Shown: positions 8,629-17,278, counted from the first letter of the stretch. The stretch is DNA of 32,594 nucleotides from Thermodesulfobacteriota bacterium (GCA_013153725.1 JAADDY010000038.1:1-32594); one strand, 5' to 3'. Notes: generated from the sequence alone by a model not told the origin. Numbers and translations are program-made.

Positions 8629-9102
8629 CTATTTTTCCTTGATCTCCTCGGGAAGGATCTCCTCCAGGCTCTCGATGTCCTCGAAAAGATCCAAGGTGTC
8701 GGTTTCTTCCTTTTCTACCAGGGTTTCCTGGATGGAACCCTCGAGATCCTCCGGCTTGAGCTCGATTTCGGGGAACTCCTCTATGGCTTCAAACTCCTCT
8801 TCATCCACTTCTGCCAGCGGGAACTCTTCCTCCAGTTCTTCGAGATCTGGAGCCTCGGCTACGGTGATGGTCTCTTCTTCCAAGGGTGGGAAGAGATCGT
8901 CTTCGGGTTGTTCGAGTTTATCAAAGAGGATTCCCTCCGGGCTTTCGGAGACTTCGCTCTCTTCCCAGAGACTTTCCAAAAACTCCGGATCGGGCTCGTA
9001 GAAGGGACCAAAGTAACGTGAAAGTTCCGAAAGATCCTCCTGGCATTCCGGACAAACCTGAAAATATTCTGCCACAATGTACTTGCATTTCGGGCAACGC
9101 AT
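8629..9102 (-). CDS. Zinc-ribbon protein with long acidic tail
   Basis: This 157-residue protein begins MRCPKCKYIVAEYF and has a second CPEC, a four-Cys zinc ribbon in the first 25 residues. The rest is strongly acidic, rich in Glu and Asp with regular Leu/Ile/Phe, and probably disordered or partly helical. ATG 9102 was chosen because AGGAGG lies directly upstream and the Cys motif starts there; an open frame eight codons longer has no such signal. It is convergent with bamD (44-base gap) and divergent from the BamE-like gene (44-base gap). I do not recognise a named family. A zinc-binding adaptor is possible but not shown. Confidence 0.75.
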   Translation of the reverse strand: MRCPKCKYIVAEYFQVCPECQEDLSELSRYFGPFYEPDPEFLESLWEESEVSESPEGILFDKLEQPEDDLFPPLEEETITVAEAPDLEELEEEFPLAEVDEEEFEAIEEFPEIELKPEDLEGSIQETLVEKEETDTLDLFEDIESLEEILPEEIKEK

Positions 9103-9111
9103 GCTTCCTCC

Positions 9112-9140
9112 TGGCCAATAGATCAAAAAAAATTTATAAT
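9112..9140 (+). promoter_or_regulatory. Candidate promoter with perfect -10, possibly leaderless transcript
   Basis: TATAAT at 9135-9140 is a perfect -10 element; TGGCCA at 9112-9117, 17 bases upstream, matches four of six bases of the -35 consensus. Only six bases separate the -10 from the ATG at 9147, so transcription would be expected to start at or beside the start codon. Confidence 0.45.
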
Positions 9141-9146
9141 GGCGCC

Positions 9147-9485
9147 ATGAAACGGCTTCTTTATTTACTTATCGTAATTTTGGCCCTCAGCTTAACAAGT
9201 TGCAGCGGCGCTCCGGAAAGAAACCTGGCCTCTGAGGCCTGCCTCATCCGCAAGGGGCTCTCCACCCGGACCGAAGTCTACCAACTTCTGGGCCCTCCAG
9301 ACAAAATCGCTCGCGGGCCCTCTGGCACCGAGGACTGGTATTATTATCATGTTAACAAGAGCACGCTCAAAAAGGTCCCTCTTCTCGGAGAAAAACTCGG
9401 AGAGGAAGAGATCGAGATCCTGAAGATCAGTTTCCGCGGAGACAAAGCCGTTGATTGCATCTATCTTGTGAGAAGGAAGAAATGA
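9147..9485 (+). CDS. SmpA/OmlA (BamE-like) lipoprotein
   Basis: This 112-residue protein has a lipoprotein signal peptide with lipobox L-T-S-C (Cys19). The mature part has the OmlA/BamE-type pattern: a short helix followed by [19 protein letters not shown] and a beta segment with DWYYYH. BamE supports the BAM complex by binding BamD, and bamD lies about 560 bases upstream on the same strand, separated by one opposite-strand gene. ATG 9147 has no Shine-Dalgarno sequence but starts the signal peptide exactly; the longer open frame upstream is antisense to the acidic protein gene. Other small OmlA-fold lipoproteins remain possible. Confidence 0.75.
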   Translation: MKRLLYLLIVILALSLTSCSGAPERNLASEACLIRKGLSTRTEVYQLLGPPDKIARGPSGTEDWYYYHVNKSTLKKVPLLGEKLGEEEIEILKISFRGDKAVDCIYLVRRKK

Positions 9486-10141
9486 CCTATCGCGAACCAG
9501 ACATTTATCAAAGAGCGCGGGAACGCATGGTGGAGACGCAGATTGCCGCCCGTGGCATCAAAGACCCGCGGGTGCTGGCGGCCATGCGCAAGGTCCCGCG
9601 GCATCTCTTTGTGGACGAAGCCCTCAAGGACCAGGCCTACGGAGATTATCCCCTGCCCATCGGCGAGGGGCAGACCATCTCTCAGCCCTATATCGTGGCC
9701 CTCATGACAGAGGCCCTGGAGCTCAAAGGGCCGGAAAAGGTCCTGGAGGTTGGCACGGGCTCCGGTTACCAGGCCGCCATCCTGGGAGAGCTTGCCCGCT
9801 GGGTCTATTCCATCGAACGCTACCCCAGCCTGGCCCACCGGGCCAAACGCATCCTGGAGAAACTGGGCTACAACAACGTCATCATCAAAGTAGGCGACGG
9901 GACCAAGGGCTGGCCCGAAGCCGCCCCTTTCGATGCCATCATCGTGACCGCTGCGGGCCCGAAGATCCCCGAACCCCTCATCGAGCAGCTCAAGGATGGC
10001 GGACGCTTGGTCATGCCGGTGGGGGACGAATGGTCGCAGTATCTCATCAAGGTTACCAAAAAGGGCGACAAGTTGTACAAAAAAAACCTCGGAGCGGTGA
10101 GATTCGTCAAACTGGTGGGAGAACATGGATTTCCGGAATAA
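9482..10141 (+). CDS. pcm: Protein-L-isoaspartate O-methyltransferase
   Basis: This 219-residue enzyme methylates isoaspartyl residues in aged proteins using S-adenosylmethionine, starting their repair. It shows the family N-terminus ([19 protein letters not shown]), the PRHLFV segment, the SAM-binding glycine motif [15 protein letters not shown], and the C-terminal [11 protein letters not shown] 9482 was chosen because it overlaps the previous stop as ATGA and has AGAAGGA upstream; the frame extends a few codons further up without support. It is translationally coupled to the BamE-like gene and overlaps the next gene by 17 bases. Confidence 0.95.
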   Translation: MTYREPDIYQRARERMVETQIAARGIKDPRVLAAMRKVPRHLFVDEALKDQAYGDYPLPIGEGQTISQPYIVALMTEALELKGPEKVLEVGTGSGYQAAILGELARWVYSIERYPSLAHRAKRILEKLGYNNVIIKVGDGTKGWPEAAPFDAIIVTAAGPKIPEPLIEQLKDGGRLVMPVGDEWSQYLIKVTKKGDKLYKKNLGAVRFVKLVGEHGFPE

Positions 10142-10604
10142 GAGACGCATCGCCATCTTCGGCGCAGGCATTTGTGACGAGGAAATCTACCAGCTGGCTT
10201 ATGAGGTCGGGCGTCTGCTTGCCCCGAAGGCCATTGTCTACACCGGAGGGCTCGGAGGAGTAATGGAGGCGGCCAGCAAGGGCGCCCTTGAGGCCGGAGG
10301 GCTCACGGTGGGCATTCTCCCGGGCCACCGCGCAGAAGACGCCAACCCTTACGTCCAGGTGCCGGTTCTCACCGATATGGGCCACGCGCGCAACGTGATC
10401 CTGGTGCGCACGGCAGAAGCTGCTATCGCCATTTCCGGAGGCTACGGGACGCTCTCTGAGATCGCCCTCGCCCTCAAGACCTGGAAGCCGGTGGTGGGTC
10501 TGAGAACCTGGCCGCACATCGAAGGGGTGGTTTACGTGGAGACCCCGGAAGAGGCGGTGAGTAAGGTCTTCGAGCTGCTTGAGGTCACCCGCGAAGAGAT
10601 CTAG
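10125..10604 (+). CDS. TIGR00725 / LOG-like Rossmann-fold protein
   Basis: This 159-residue protein of the SLOG superfamily has [19 protein letters not shown] early in the fold and [13 protein letters not shown] later, where LOG-type phosphoribohydrolases have PGGxGTxxE. The TIGR00725 group is uncharacterised; nucleotide or nucleoside-monophosphate binding is likely from the fold, and cytokinin-type activity should not be assumed. It starts inside the last codons of pcm with GGGAGA upstream, and its stop is shared with the convergent deaminase gene in a palindromic CTAG. Confidence 0.8.
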   Translation: MDFRNKRRIAIFGAGICDEEIYQLAYEVGRLLAPKAIVYTGGLGGVMEAASKGALEAGGLTVGILPGHRAEDANPYVQVPVLTDMGHARNVILVRTAEAAIAISGGYGTLSEIALALKTWKPVVGLRTWPHIEGVVYVETPEEAVSKVFELLEVTREEI

Positions 10605-11911
10605 CCCTTCTTGGTGAGGGCTCGCACCTCCCTGGCGATCTCGATCACCTGCCTGCGGGCCTCTTCTTCGTCGAAAGTAAGAATCTTTCCCCCTCGCAAA
10701 ACGAACTCTCCTCCCACCATGACGTCGGTCACGTCTCCTCCTCTGGCACTGTAAACGAGAAGGGAGAAGGGATCGTAAAAAGGCGTGAGGTGTGGAGCAG
10801 CGAGGGAAACGACTGCCAGATCCGCCCGTGCCCCCGGTGCGATAAAGCCCAGCTCTTCAAAACCCAGGGCCCTGGCCCCAAAGGTCGTGGCCATCTCAAA
10901 GACCTTCTCCGCCGGAAGCCTGGTGGGATCGAAGGAAAGCCCCTTTTGCAGGAAGGCCGCGGTGCGCATTTCGCCGAAAAGATCGAGGTCGTTGTTGCTC
11001 GCCGGCCCGTCGGTGCCAAGTCCCACCAGGACCCCGGCCTCAAGCAGGGCCACCACCGGGGCCACCCCGGAGCCGAGCTTGAGGTTGCTCTCCGGGCAAT
11101 GAGCCACGCGAACCCCGCGCCTGGCGAAGAGCTCTATTTCTTCGTCCGTGAGCTGGACCGCGTGCGCCACCAGGAGCCTTTCGTTCAAAAGGCCAAGCTT
11201 TTCCAGATGGAAGGGTGGGGTTTCCCCGTAGCGCGCCTTGATGAGGGCTACCTCGTCTCTGGTCTCGGAAAGATGGATATGAAGCAGGGTATTGAACTCC
11301 TCTGCCAAGGCCGCCGCCTTCTTCAAGGTCTCCGGTGAGCAGGTATAAGTGGCGTGGGGGCAAACGATGATCTTTAGGCGAGGGTGGGTGGCGTAACTTT
11401 CGAGAAGCTCCCTCGTAAGGGCAAGGCCCTTTTCTAGCGGTCCATAGCCTGGGGAGGGAAAATCAAAGAGCCCTTCCCCCAGCGCAGCCCGCACCCCGGT
11501 CTCCTCCACGGCGCGGATGACCTCGGGCTCGAAGAGATACATGTCCACGAAGGTGGTGATGCCGGAGCGCAGCATCTCCGCAATGGCAAGCTTCGCCCCC
11601 CAGTAGACCCATTCCCTCCGCAGGTGTTGCTCCACGGGAAAGATGTAGTTCTCAAGCCAGGTCATGAGGGGAAGATCATCTGCCAGCCCGCGGAAGATGG
11701 TCATGGAGGCGTGGGTGTGGAGATTCACAAACCCTGGAAAGAGGATGCTCTCCCCGAAATCCACGATTTCGGCCTCCGGGAAGCGTTGTTTCAGCTCTTC
11801 GAAAGCCCCCAGGGCCTCGATGCGCTCCCCCTCTACCAGAACCGCACCCCCTGAGAGGGGAGGATTGTTCGGCGACGTGATGACCACCCTCGCTTTGAGA
11901 AGCTTTGCCAT
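10601..11911 (-). CDS. mtaD: 5-methylthioadenosine / S-adenosylhomocysteine deaminase
   Basis: This 436-residue amidohydrolase belongs to the MtaD/SsnA-type group that deaminates MTA, SAH or related adenosines in purine and methionine salvage. Metal ligands are visible as H65-x-H67 in NLHTHASM, the His of HIHLSE, and the late GTDGPASNNDLD with the catalytic Asp. TIFRGLADDLPLMTWL after the first motif is typical of the subgroup. ATG 11911 was chosen because AAGGAGGG lies directly upstream; the open frame runs 27 codons further with no similarity. It is divergent from the EamA gene and converges on the TIGR00725 gene. The exact substrate is inferred. Confidence 0.88.
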   Translation of the reverse strand: MAKLLKARVVITSPNNPPLSGGAVLVEGERIEALGAFEELKQRFPEAEIVDFGESILFPGFVNLHTHASMTIFRGLADDLPLMTWLENYIFPVEQHLRREWVYWGAKLAIAEMLRSGITTFVDMYLFEPEVIRAVEETGVRAALGEGLFDFPSPGYGPLEKGLALTRELLESYATHPRLKIIVCPHATYTCSPETLKKAAALAEEFNTLLHIHLSETRDEVALIKARYGETPPFHLEKLGLLNERLLVAHAVQLTDEEIELFARRGVRVAHCPESNLKLGSGVAPVVALLEAGVLVGLGTDGPASNNDLDLFGEMRTAAFLQKGLSFDPTRLPAEKVFEMATTFGARALGFEELGFIAPGARADLAVVSLAAPHLTPFYDPFSLLVYSARGGDVTDVMVGGEFVLRGGKILTFDEEEARRQVIEIAREVRALTKKG

Positions 11912-11954
11912 CTTCCCTCCTTGACGCCCCCTTCCTTGCGGCTTAGATGAGGGC

Positions 11955-12821
11955 ATGTGGTTCTTTCTGGCCTTGGCCACCGCCTTTTTCACCGCTTCGG
12001 GCGACGCCTTTAGTAAACATTATTTGCGCCGCTTTGGAAGCCCCAACATGGCCCTTGCAAGGGCCCTTGGCCCCACCTTTTGCCTCCTGCCCTTCCTCCT
12101 CTGGTGGCCCTGGCCCGAGATTTCTTCGAAATTCTGGCTCACCCTTGCGCTCCTCTACCCGCTGGAGACCCTGGCCATGCTCTGTTACATGGAGGCCCTG
12201 CGGGTCTCACCTCTCTCGGTTACTGTACCATACCTGGCCTTCACCCCGGCCTTCATCATCCTCACTGGGCGTCTCATTTTGGGAGAGAAGCTTTCCCCGG
12301 CGGGGATACTCGGGATCTTCCTCATCGTAGCGGGGAGCTATTTTCTGCACCTGGGGGAGATACGGAAGGGCATCCTTGCCCCCTTCCGGGCCACTTTTCG
12401 CGAAAAGGGCTCCTGGCTCATGCTGCTAGTGGCCTTCATCTACTCCATCACCTCGGTTTTCCTGAAGGTGGGCATCCAGCAGTCCGAAAGGTTCTTCTTC
12501 GCCTTTTTTTACTACTCTTTTCTGGGGCTTTTCATGGGGTTCTTCCTGAAGGCGTTTTTCGGCGCGGATCCGAGGCCTCTCCTCCGGTCCTGCCCGAAGG
12601 GTTTCTTTCTCGTGGCGGCCTCCCAAAGTGCGGCGGTGGTGTGCCACGTCTGGGCCTTGAGTCTTGCCCCCACCGCTTATATGATCGCCATCAAGAGGTT
12701 GAGCGTCCTGTTCGGGGTCCTGATCGGCGGCTTGTTCTTTAAAGAAGCGGCCTTCCGGGCGCGGCTCTTTGGGGCCGCCCTGATGGTGAGTGGCGTGTTC
12801 TTGATCGCGGTCAAAGGATGA
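11955..12821 (+). CDS. EamA-family (DMT) transporter
   Basis: This 288-residue membrane protein has about ten hydrophobic segments in two similar halves, the layout of EamA drug/metabolite transporters. The first half begins MWFFLALATAFFTASGDAF and the second repeats the pattern from about residue 155. LGEKLSPAGILGIFLIVAG and the later FKEAAFRARLFGAALMVSG are the characteristic end-of-half motifs. Substrates in this family are varied (amino acids, nucleosides, sugars) and cannot be assigned. The 43-base gap to the divergent deaminase must hold both starts. The stop overlaps the next gene by 4 bases. Confidence 0.88.
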   Translation: MWFFLALATAFFTASGDAFSKHYLRRFGSPNMALARALGPTFCLLPFLLWWPWPEISSKFWLTLALLYPLETLAMLCYMEALRVSPLSVTVPYLAFTPAFIILTGRLILGEKLSPAGILGIFLIVAGSYFLHLGEIRKGILAPFRATFREKGSWLMLLVAFIYSITSVFLKVGIQQSERFFFAFFYYSFLGLFMGFFLKAFFGADPRPLLRSCPKGFFLVAASQSAAVVCHVWALSLAPTAYMIAIKRLSVLFGVLIGGLFFKEAAFRARLFGAALMVSGVFLIAVKG

Positions 12822-13471
12822 GGGAAAGGGAAATACTTCGCGAAATTTACGAAAGGCTCTACCGGCACTTCGGCCCGCAAGGGTGGTGGCCGGGAGAGAC
12901 GCCTTTCGAGGTCTGCGTGGGGGCCATCCTCACCCAGAACACGAACTGGCAAAACGTGGAGAAGGCCATCGCTCGCCTGAAGGAGCGCAACCTCCTGGAC
13001 CCCAGAAAACTTTATGAATTGTCTCCCGCCGAACTTGCCGAACTCATCCGTCCGGCGGGGTACTTCCGGGTCAAGGCCAAGAGGCTCCGAAACTTCTTGC
13101 GCCTCCTGAACGAAGAGTACCAGGGAGATCTCGGACGCCTCTTTGCGGAGGGGTTGGCCCGGGCACGCGAGAAGCTCCTTTCCGTCTCCGGTATCGGCCC
13201 GGAGACCGCGGATTCCATCCTCCTTTACGCCGGAGGGCTTCCCGTCTTCGTCATCGACGCCTACACCAGGAGGATCCTCCTCCGCCACGGTCTGGCCACC
13301 GAAGAGATGGATTACCACGAACTCCAGGAACTCTTTCAGAAAAACCTTCCGGAAGACCCTGCACTCTTCAACGAATATCACGCCCTTCTGGTGGCGTGCG
13401 GGAAGCACTACTGCCGCCCTCGCAGGCCCCTTTGTGAGGATTGCCCCCTTTATCGGGTTGAAGAACGTTGA
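12818..13471 (+). CDS. HhH-GPD DNA glycosylase, endonuclease III-related (MagIII-like)
   Basis: This is a 217-residue base-excision repair glycosylase. The N-terminal part has FEVCVGAILTQNTNWQNVEKA, as in Nth proteins. The helix-hairpin-helix reads VSGIGPETADSILLYAG, so the lysine that gives Nth its lyase activity is replaced by Glu, while the catalytic Asp is kept in VIDAYTRR. This pattern fits the monofunctional MagIII-type group (3-methyladenine removal). The C-terminal cluster cysteines are Cys194, Cys199, Cys206 and Cys209 (C-x4-C-x6-C-x2-C); the fourth cysteine of the classic C-x6-C-x2-C-x5-C motif is absent. Its start overlaps the EamA stop (ATGA). The last 104 bases overlap the convergent MscS gene. 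Confidence 0.88.
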   Translation: MREREILREIYERLYRHFGPQGWWPGETPFEVCVGAILTQNTNWQNVEKAIARLKERNLLDPRKLYELSPAELAELIRPAGYFRVKAKRLRNFLRLLNEEYQGDLGRLFAEGLARAREKLLSVSGIGPETADSILLYAGGLPVFVIDAYTRRILLRHGLATEEMDYHELQELFQKNLPEDPALFNEYHALLVACGKHYCRPRRPLCEDCPLYRVEER

Positions 13472-14687
13472 AGGCCAGAGCCCTGAGGCCCTCCTTGAGG
13501 TCGTTTCCGGTGGGCATCTGGTAGACCCGCAAATCGAACTCTCCCGCCGTGGAAAGGATGTGATCGAAGATATCGGCCTGGACCCTTTCGTAGGGGATCC
13601 AGCGGGTATCTGCCACGAAGCAATAGACCTCCAGGGGGAGCCCCTGAGGGGTGGGAGCCAGTTGCCGCACCATGAGTGTCATGTCTTTGCGGATCTTGGG
13701 ATGATGGCGGAGGTACTCTTCGATATAGATGCGGAAGGTCCCGAGATTGGTGAGACGGCGGCCGTTGAGCGGCGAGGCCGTGGTATCTATCCCATGAGCC
13801 TGGTTGTAGGCCTCGATCTCTTCCAGCTTGTTCTTGAGATAATCCCGGAGGAGATGGACTTTTTTCAGGCGTCCGAGGAGTTCTTCGTCCAGGAGTTTTA
13901 CCGTGGCCTGGTCCACCAGGATGGCGCGCTTGATCCGCCGTCCACCGGCAAGCTCCATCCCGCGCCAATTCTTGAAGGATTCCTCGAGAAACTTGTAGGT
14001 GGGGATGACCACGATGGTCTTGTCCCAGTTCTGGACCTTTACGGTGTGAAGGGCGATATCGATTACCTCTCCGTCTGCCCCGAACTTGGGCATCTCGATC
14101 CAGTCTCCGATGCGGAAGAGATCCTGGGAGACGATCTGAAAACTGGCCACGAAAGAAAGGAGGGTGTGCCGGAAGATGAGAAGGAGGACGGCGCTCAAGG
14201 CCCCGAGCCCGCTCAAGAACACCCAGGGAGAGCGATTGAAGAGGGAGGAAAGGCCGATGATTATACCGGCAGCGTATACAAAGAGTTTTACGATCTGGAC
14301 GTAACCTTTGATGGGATGTTCCCGGGAGATAGGGTGCCTCTCGTAAGCGGTAACCCCCACCGAGAGCAAGCGATCTATCAGGAGGACGGCCACCGCCGTC
14401 CAGCCCACGTCTACCAGCCGATTGATGACCCCCTCGAACCGAGGCACGAAATGGGCCCCAAAATGGAGGACCAGAAGCACCGCGGCGTAAGCGGCCACGT
14501 TGTAGACCTTGTGCTGGGAGAGGAGATCGTCCCACGGGTTGGCGGAACGTTTCGAGAGACGATGGGCCGTTTTGACAACGGTTTTGTAAGCCAGGAAATA
14601 AGAAAGAAGCGAGACGAAGAGGAGGACCAAGAGCCTCAGAAGCTCATTTTCAAGAAGATGGTGATAGAGGGTGTTAAAATAGTCCAT
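13368..14687 (-). CDS. MscS-family mechanosensitive ion channel (YbdG-like)
   Basis: This is a 439-residue inner-membrane channel. About five hydrophobic segments lead to the pore helix region (LSGLGALSAVLLLIFRHTLL) and the MscS beta domain with DLFRIGDWIEMP, followed by VQNWDKTIVVIPTYKFLEESFKNW in the order seen in YbdG. Such channels open on membrane tension and protect against osmotic downshock. ATG 14687 was preferred over a TTG four codons upstream because GGGTGA precedes it. The last 30 or so residues are Gly/Ser/Pro-rich and lie antisense to the end of the DNA glycosylase gene; they look like a read-through tail. It is divergent from the kinase gene with 39 bases between starts. Confidence 0.88.
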   Translation of the reverse strand: MDYFNTLYHHLLENELLRLLVLLFVSLLSYFLAYKTVVKTAHRLSKRSANPWDDLLSQHKVYNVAAYAAVLLVLHFGAHFVPRFEGVINRLVDVGWTAVAVLLIDRLLSVGVTAYERHPISREHPIKGYVQIVKLFVYAAGIIIGLSSLFNRSPWVFLSGLGALSAVLLLIFRHTLLSFVASFQIVSQDLFRIGDWIEMPKFGADGEVIDIALHTVKVQNWDKTIVVIPTYKFLEESFKNWRGMELAGGRRIKRAILVDQATVKLLDEELLGRLKKVHLLRDYLKNKLEEIEAYNQAHGIDTTASPLNGRRLTNLGTFRIYIEEYLRHHPKIRKDMTLMVRQLAPTPQGLPLEVYCFVADTRWIPYERVQADIFDHILSTAGEFDLRVYQMPTGNDLKEGLRALAFNVLQPDKGGNPHKGACEGGSSASRTPPEGRDIR

Positions 14688-14726
14688 GGTGTCACCCAAT
14701 ATAACAACTTTTTGCGATGAGAACCC

Positions 14727-15710
14727 ATGCCTTCAAAGTTTTTGCCAAAAGTAAAAGATGCTCTTGGTCTGGTCAAAGAGGGAGAAATAGTCTCGGCCAA
14801 CGAGGCTTTCTTGAGACTCTTCCATCTCGAAAGTCTCCCGATCACGCTCGGGGAACTCTTCGAAGACCACTTCGAAGATTTTGGCCTCTTTGAAACCCGC
14901 GCCAAAAGGCCCGATGGAAGTATGTTCGAGGCCGAGGTAGTCCTCCTGCCATACCGGGAAGGCTTATACCAGCTCCTGGTACGGGATGTGAGCGAGAGAC
15001 GGGCCACCGAGAAAATGTGGCTCAAAGCCGAACGCCTCACCGCCATGGGTAAACTGGCCGGAGAGATCGCCCATGAAATCAACAATCCGCTGGGAGGAAT
15101 CCTCCTTTACGCCAACCTCTTACGAGAAGACCTTCCGGTCGAAAGCCCACTCCTCTCGCACGTGGACAAGATCATCAAACTGGCCACCCGCTGCCGCATC
15201 ATCGCCAAGGCGTTGCTGAACTTTGGGCACCCTGAAGACAGCCTGGAAGAATGGGTAAACGTCAACCAGGTTCTCCAGGAGATGTTCTCTTTGATCGAAG
15301 ATCACCGGCTTTTCCGTGAAGTTCAGATCATCTGGGAGCTGGAAAAAGACCTCCCCTTCGTGCAGGGCAATCGCAGCCAGCTGGAACAGCTCGTTCTCAA
15401 TCTCATCATCAATGCCGGGGAAGCCATGCAGGGACGCGGGAGCCTCTCCTTCCGTACGAAGTTTGACCCCGCCGAGGAGGAGATCATCCTTGAGATCGAA
15501 GACACCGGGCCGGGAATTCCCTCCGAAATCCAGGACAAGATCTTCGACCCCTTCTTCACCACCAAACCCGGCGGGAAGGGCACGGGCTTGGGGCTTGCCA
15601 TTTGTCACGGTATAGTCAAGAGACATCGCGGCCAGATCGAATTCGAAAGCCGCCCGGGGAGGACCCTTTTCAGGGTAAAGTTGCCGAAGATCCACCTGGA
15701 AAATGAATAA
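14727..15710 (+). CDS. Soluble NtrB-like sensor histidine kinase
   Basis: This 327-residue kinase has no transmembrane segment. Residues 1 to about 95 look like a PAS domain ending in VRDVSERR, followed by HisKA with phospho-accepting His116 in [14 protein letters not shown], then the ATPase with N box ([13 protein letters not shown]), G1 box (DTGPGIP), F box ([10 protein letters not shown]) and G2 box (GTGLGLAI). It should phosphorylate the sigma-54 regulator whose gene overlaps its 3' end by 8 bases. The PAS domain probably senses a cytoplasmic signal, which the sequence does not reveal. A TATAAC lies 21 bases before the ATG with no good -35. Confidence 0.93.
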   Translation: MPSKFLPKVKDALGLVKEGEIVSANEAFLRLFHLESLPITLGELFEDHFEDFGLFETRAKRPDGSMFEAEVVLLPYREGLYQLLVRDVSERRATEKMWLKAERLTAMGKLAGEIAHEINNPLGGILLYANLLREDLPVESPLLSHVDKIIKLATRCRIIAKALLNFGHPEDSLEEWVNVNQVLQEMFSLIEDHRLFREVQIIWELEKDLPFVQGNRSQLEQLVLNLIINAGEAMQGRGSLSFRTKFDPAEEEIILEIEDTGPGIPSEIQDKIFDPFFTTKPGGKGTGLGLAICHGIVKRHRGQIEFESRPGRTLFRVKLPKIHLENE

Positions 15711-17046
15711 AGAGAAGATCCTCATCATCGACGACGATCCCGCTATCCGGGACGCCTGTTTCCAGGTCCTGACCAGGCGGGGCTACGAAGTGGACCTCGC
15801 CGCCCGCCCGGAGGAGGCCCTGGATCTCCTGGGGCAATTCGAATTCGACGTCATCCTGCTGGATCTCAAGATGCCCGGCATGAACGGGCTTGATCTTCTG
15901 AGAAACATCAAAGAGATGGACCCGCACGCCGAGGTGGTCATCATCACGGCCTATGGCACGGTGAGCAACGCCGTGCAGGCCATGAAGAACGGGGCGAGCG
16001 ACTTCCTCCAGAAACCTTTTGGCCCGGAAGAGCTCAAGCTGGCCGTGGAAAAGGCCCTCGAACGGCGCCGGCTCACCCTGGAAAACATCTACCTGCGCCG
16101 GGCACTGGCTGAAAAAGAGGGCCAGGTGGTGATCATTGGCCAGAGCCCTGCCATCCGCCAGGTGCTTGAGATGGCCAAAATGGTGGCCCCCACGGATTCT
16201 ACCGTCCTTATCACCGGAGAGTCCGGCACGGGTAAAGGGCTTCTGGCCCGCAAGATCCACGAGCTGAGCCCCCGTGCCAAAGGCCCCTTTGTGGCGGTGG
16301 ATTGCGGCACGCTGGTCCCCACACTTTTCGAGAGCGAGCTCTTCGGCCATGTCAAAGGGGCCTTCACCGGGGCAACCACCCACAAGATTGGCAAGTTCGA
16401 ACTGGCCAACGGTGGCACCCTCTTCTTCGACGAGATCGGAAACATCTCCATCGATATCCAGGCCAAGCTCCTGAAGGCCGTGGAAGACAAAGAGATATCG
16501 CCGGTGGGAAGCCACCGGGTCACCAAGGTAGACGTGCGCATCATCGCCGCCACCAACAAGAACCTCGAAGAGGAAATCCGAAAGGGAACCTTCAGAGACG
16601 ACCTCTTCTACCGCCTGAACGTCGTTTCCATTCACATCCCTCCCCTGCGGGAGAGGGCCGAAGATATTCCCCTCCTTGCGAGATATTTCCTGCAAAACTT
16701 TGCCCACAAATATCGCAAGAAGATCTACGACTTCGACAGAGAAGTCCTCGAAAAGCTCACCGCCTACTCCTGGCCGGGAAACGTCCGGGAGCTCGAAAAC
16801 ACCATCGAACGCCTGGTGATCTTCGCCAAGGGAGACCGCATCACCCTGGACGACTTGCGACTGGCAGGATTCAAGACCGAAGAGGCCGAACTCCTGGAAG
16901 ATGACCTTCCGCTTGAAGAAATCGAAAAGCGCTACATTCTGCGCATCCTGAGGCGCTGTGAGGGAAACAAGAGCAAAGCCGCCAAAATTTTGGGCATCGA
17001 TCGCAAGACCCTCCGCGAAAAACTCCGCCGCTGGGGATTCGACTAA
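15703..17046 (+). CDS. NtrC-family sigma-54-dependent response regulator
   Basis: This 447-residue regulator has three domains. The receiver has acidic residues Asp10-Asp12 and phospho-acceptor Asp54 (LLDLKMPG). The AAA+ domain has Walker A GESGTGKG at 172-179, the sigma-54 loop GAFTGA at 219-224, Walker B TLFFDEIG at 239-246 and arginine-finger region FRDDLFYRLNV. The C-terminal Fis-type helix-turn-helix ends in KAAKILGIDRKTLREKL. It activates promoters used by sigma-54 RNA polymerase after phosphorylation by the partner kinase, whose gene overlaps it. I saw no convincing -24/-12 promoter in the window, so its targets are probably elsewhere. Confidence 0.95.
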   Translation: MNKEKILIIDDDPAIRDACFQVLTRRGYEVDLAARPEEALDLLGQFEFDVILLDLKMPGMNGLDLLRNIKEMDPHAEVVIITAYGTVSNAVQAMKNGASDFLQKPFGPEELKLAVEKALERRRLTLENIYLRRALAEKEGQVVIIGQSPAIRQVLEMAKMVAPTDSTVLITGESGTGKGLLARKIHELSPRAKGPFVAVDCGTLVPTLFESELFGHVKGAFTGATTHKIGKFELANGGTLFFDEIGNISIDIQAKLLKAVEDKEISPVGSHRVTKVDVRIIAATNKNLEEEIRKGTFRDDLFYRLNVVSIHIPPLRERAEDIPLLARYFLQNFAHKYRKKIYDFDREVLEKLTAYSWPGNVRELENTIERLVIFAKGDRITLDDLRLAGFKTEEAELLEDDLPLEEIEKRYILRILRRCEGNKSKAAKILGIDRKTLREKLRRWGFD

Positions 17047-17087
17047 ATTTTGTCGCCGTCTCGCCGATATATGAAGATAAAAAATCT

Positions 17088-17264
17088 ATGTTTCGCCTTC
17101 TGTACCGTTTACCAATTGGTCTGCGTATCATTTTGCCCTTTAGCATCCTGCTGGGGCTGGCCTTTGTCATTGCCAACTGGCTGGCCCTCAAGGAGATAAA
17201 GTCCTTTGAGGACTTTATCCTCAAAGAAGAACTCTCTTTGGCCGGAGAGGATATAAAGATATAA
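17088..17264 (+). CDS. N-terminal fragment of frameshifted diguanylate cyclase
   Basis: This is a 58-codon frame from ATG 17088 to TAA 17262-17264. The peptide has a basic start (MFRLLYRLPIGLRI), one transmembrane helix at about residues 13-33, and a helical stretch ending in SLAGEDIKI. It supplies what the next frame lacks: a first membrane segment and the start of the periplasmic domain. The downstream frame is open from 17210, so the two overlap in the -1 register. Adding one A to the A-run at 17255-17257 would give a continuous EDIKDINYFREV. It is most likely the 5' end of the gene that continues to 19009. Confidence 0.65.
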   Translation: MFRLLYRLPIGLRIILPFSILLGLAFVIANWLALKEIKSFEDFILKEELSLAGEDIKI

Positions 17265-17278
17265 ACTATTTCCGGGAA

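Noticed and set aside
13143-14720. 525-codon plus-strand frame across the MscS gene
   Set aside because: It runs antisense to a recognisable MscS protein and has no motifs of its own.
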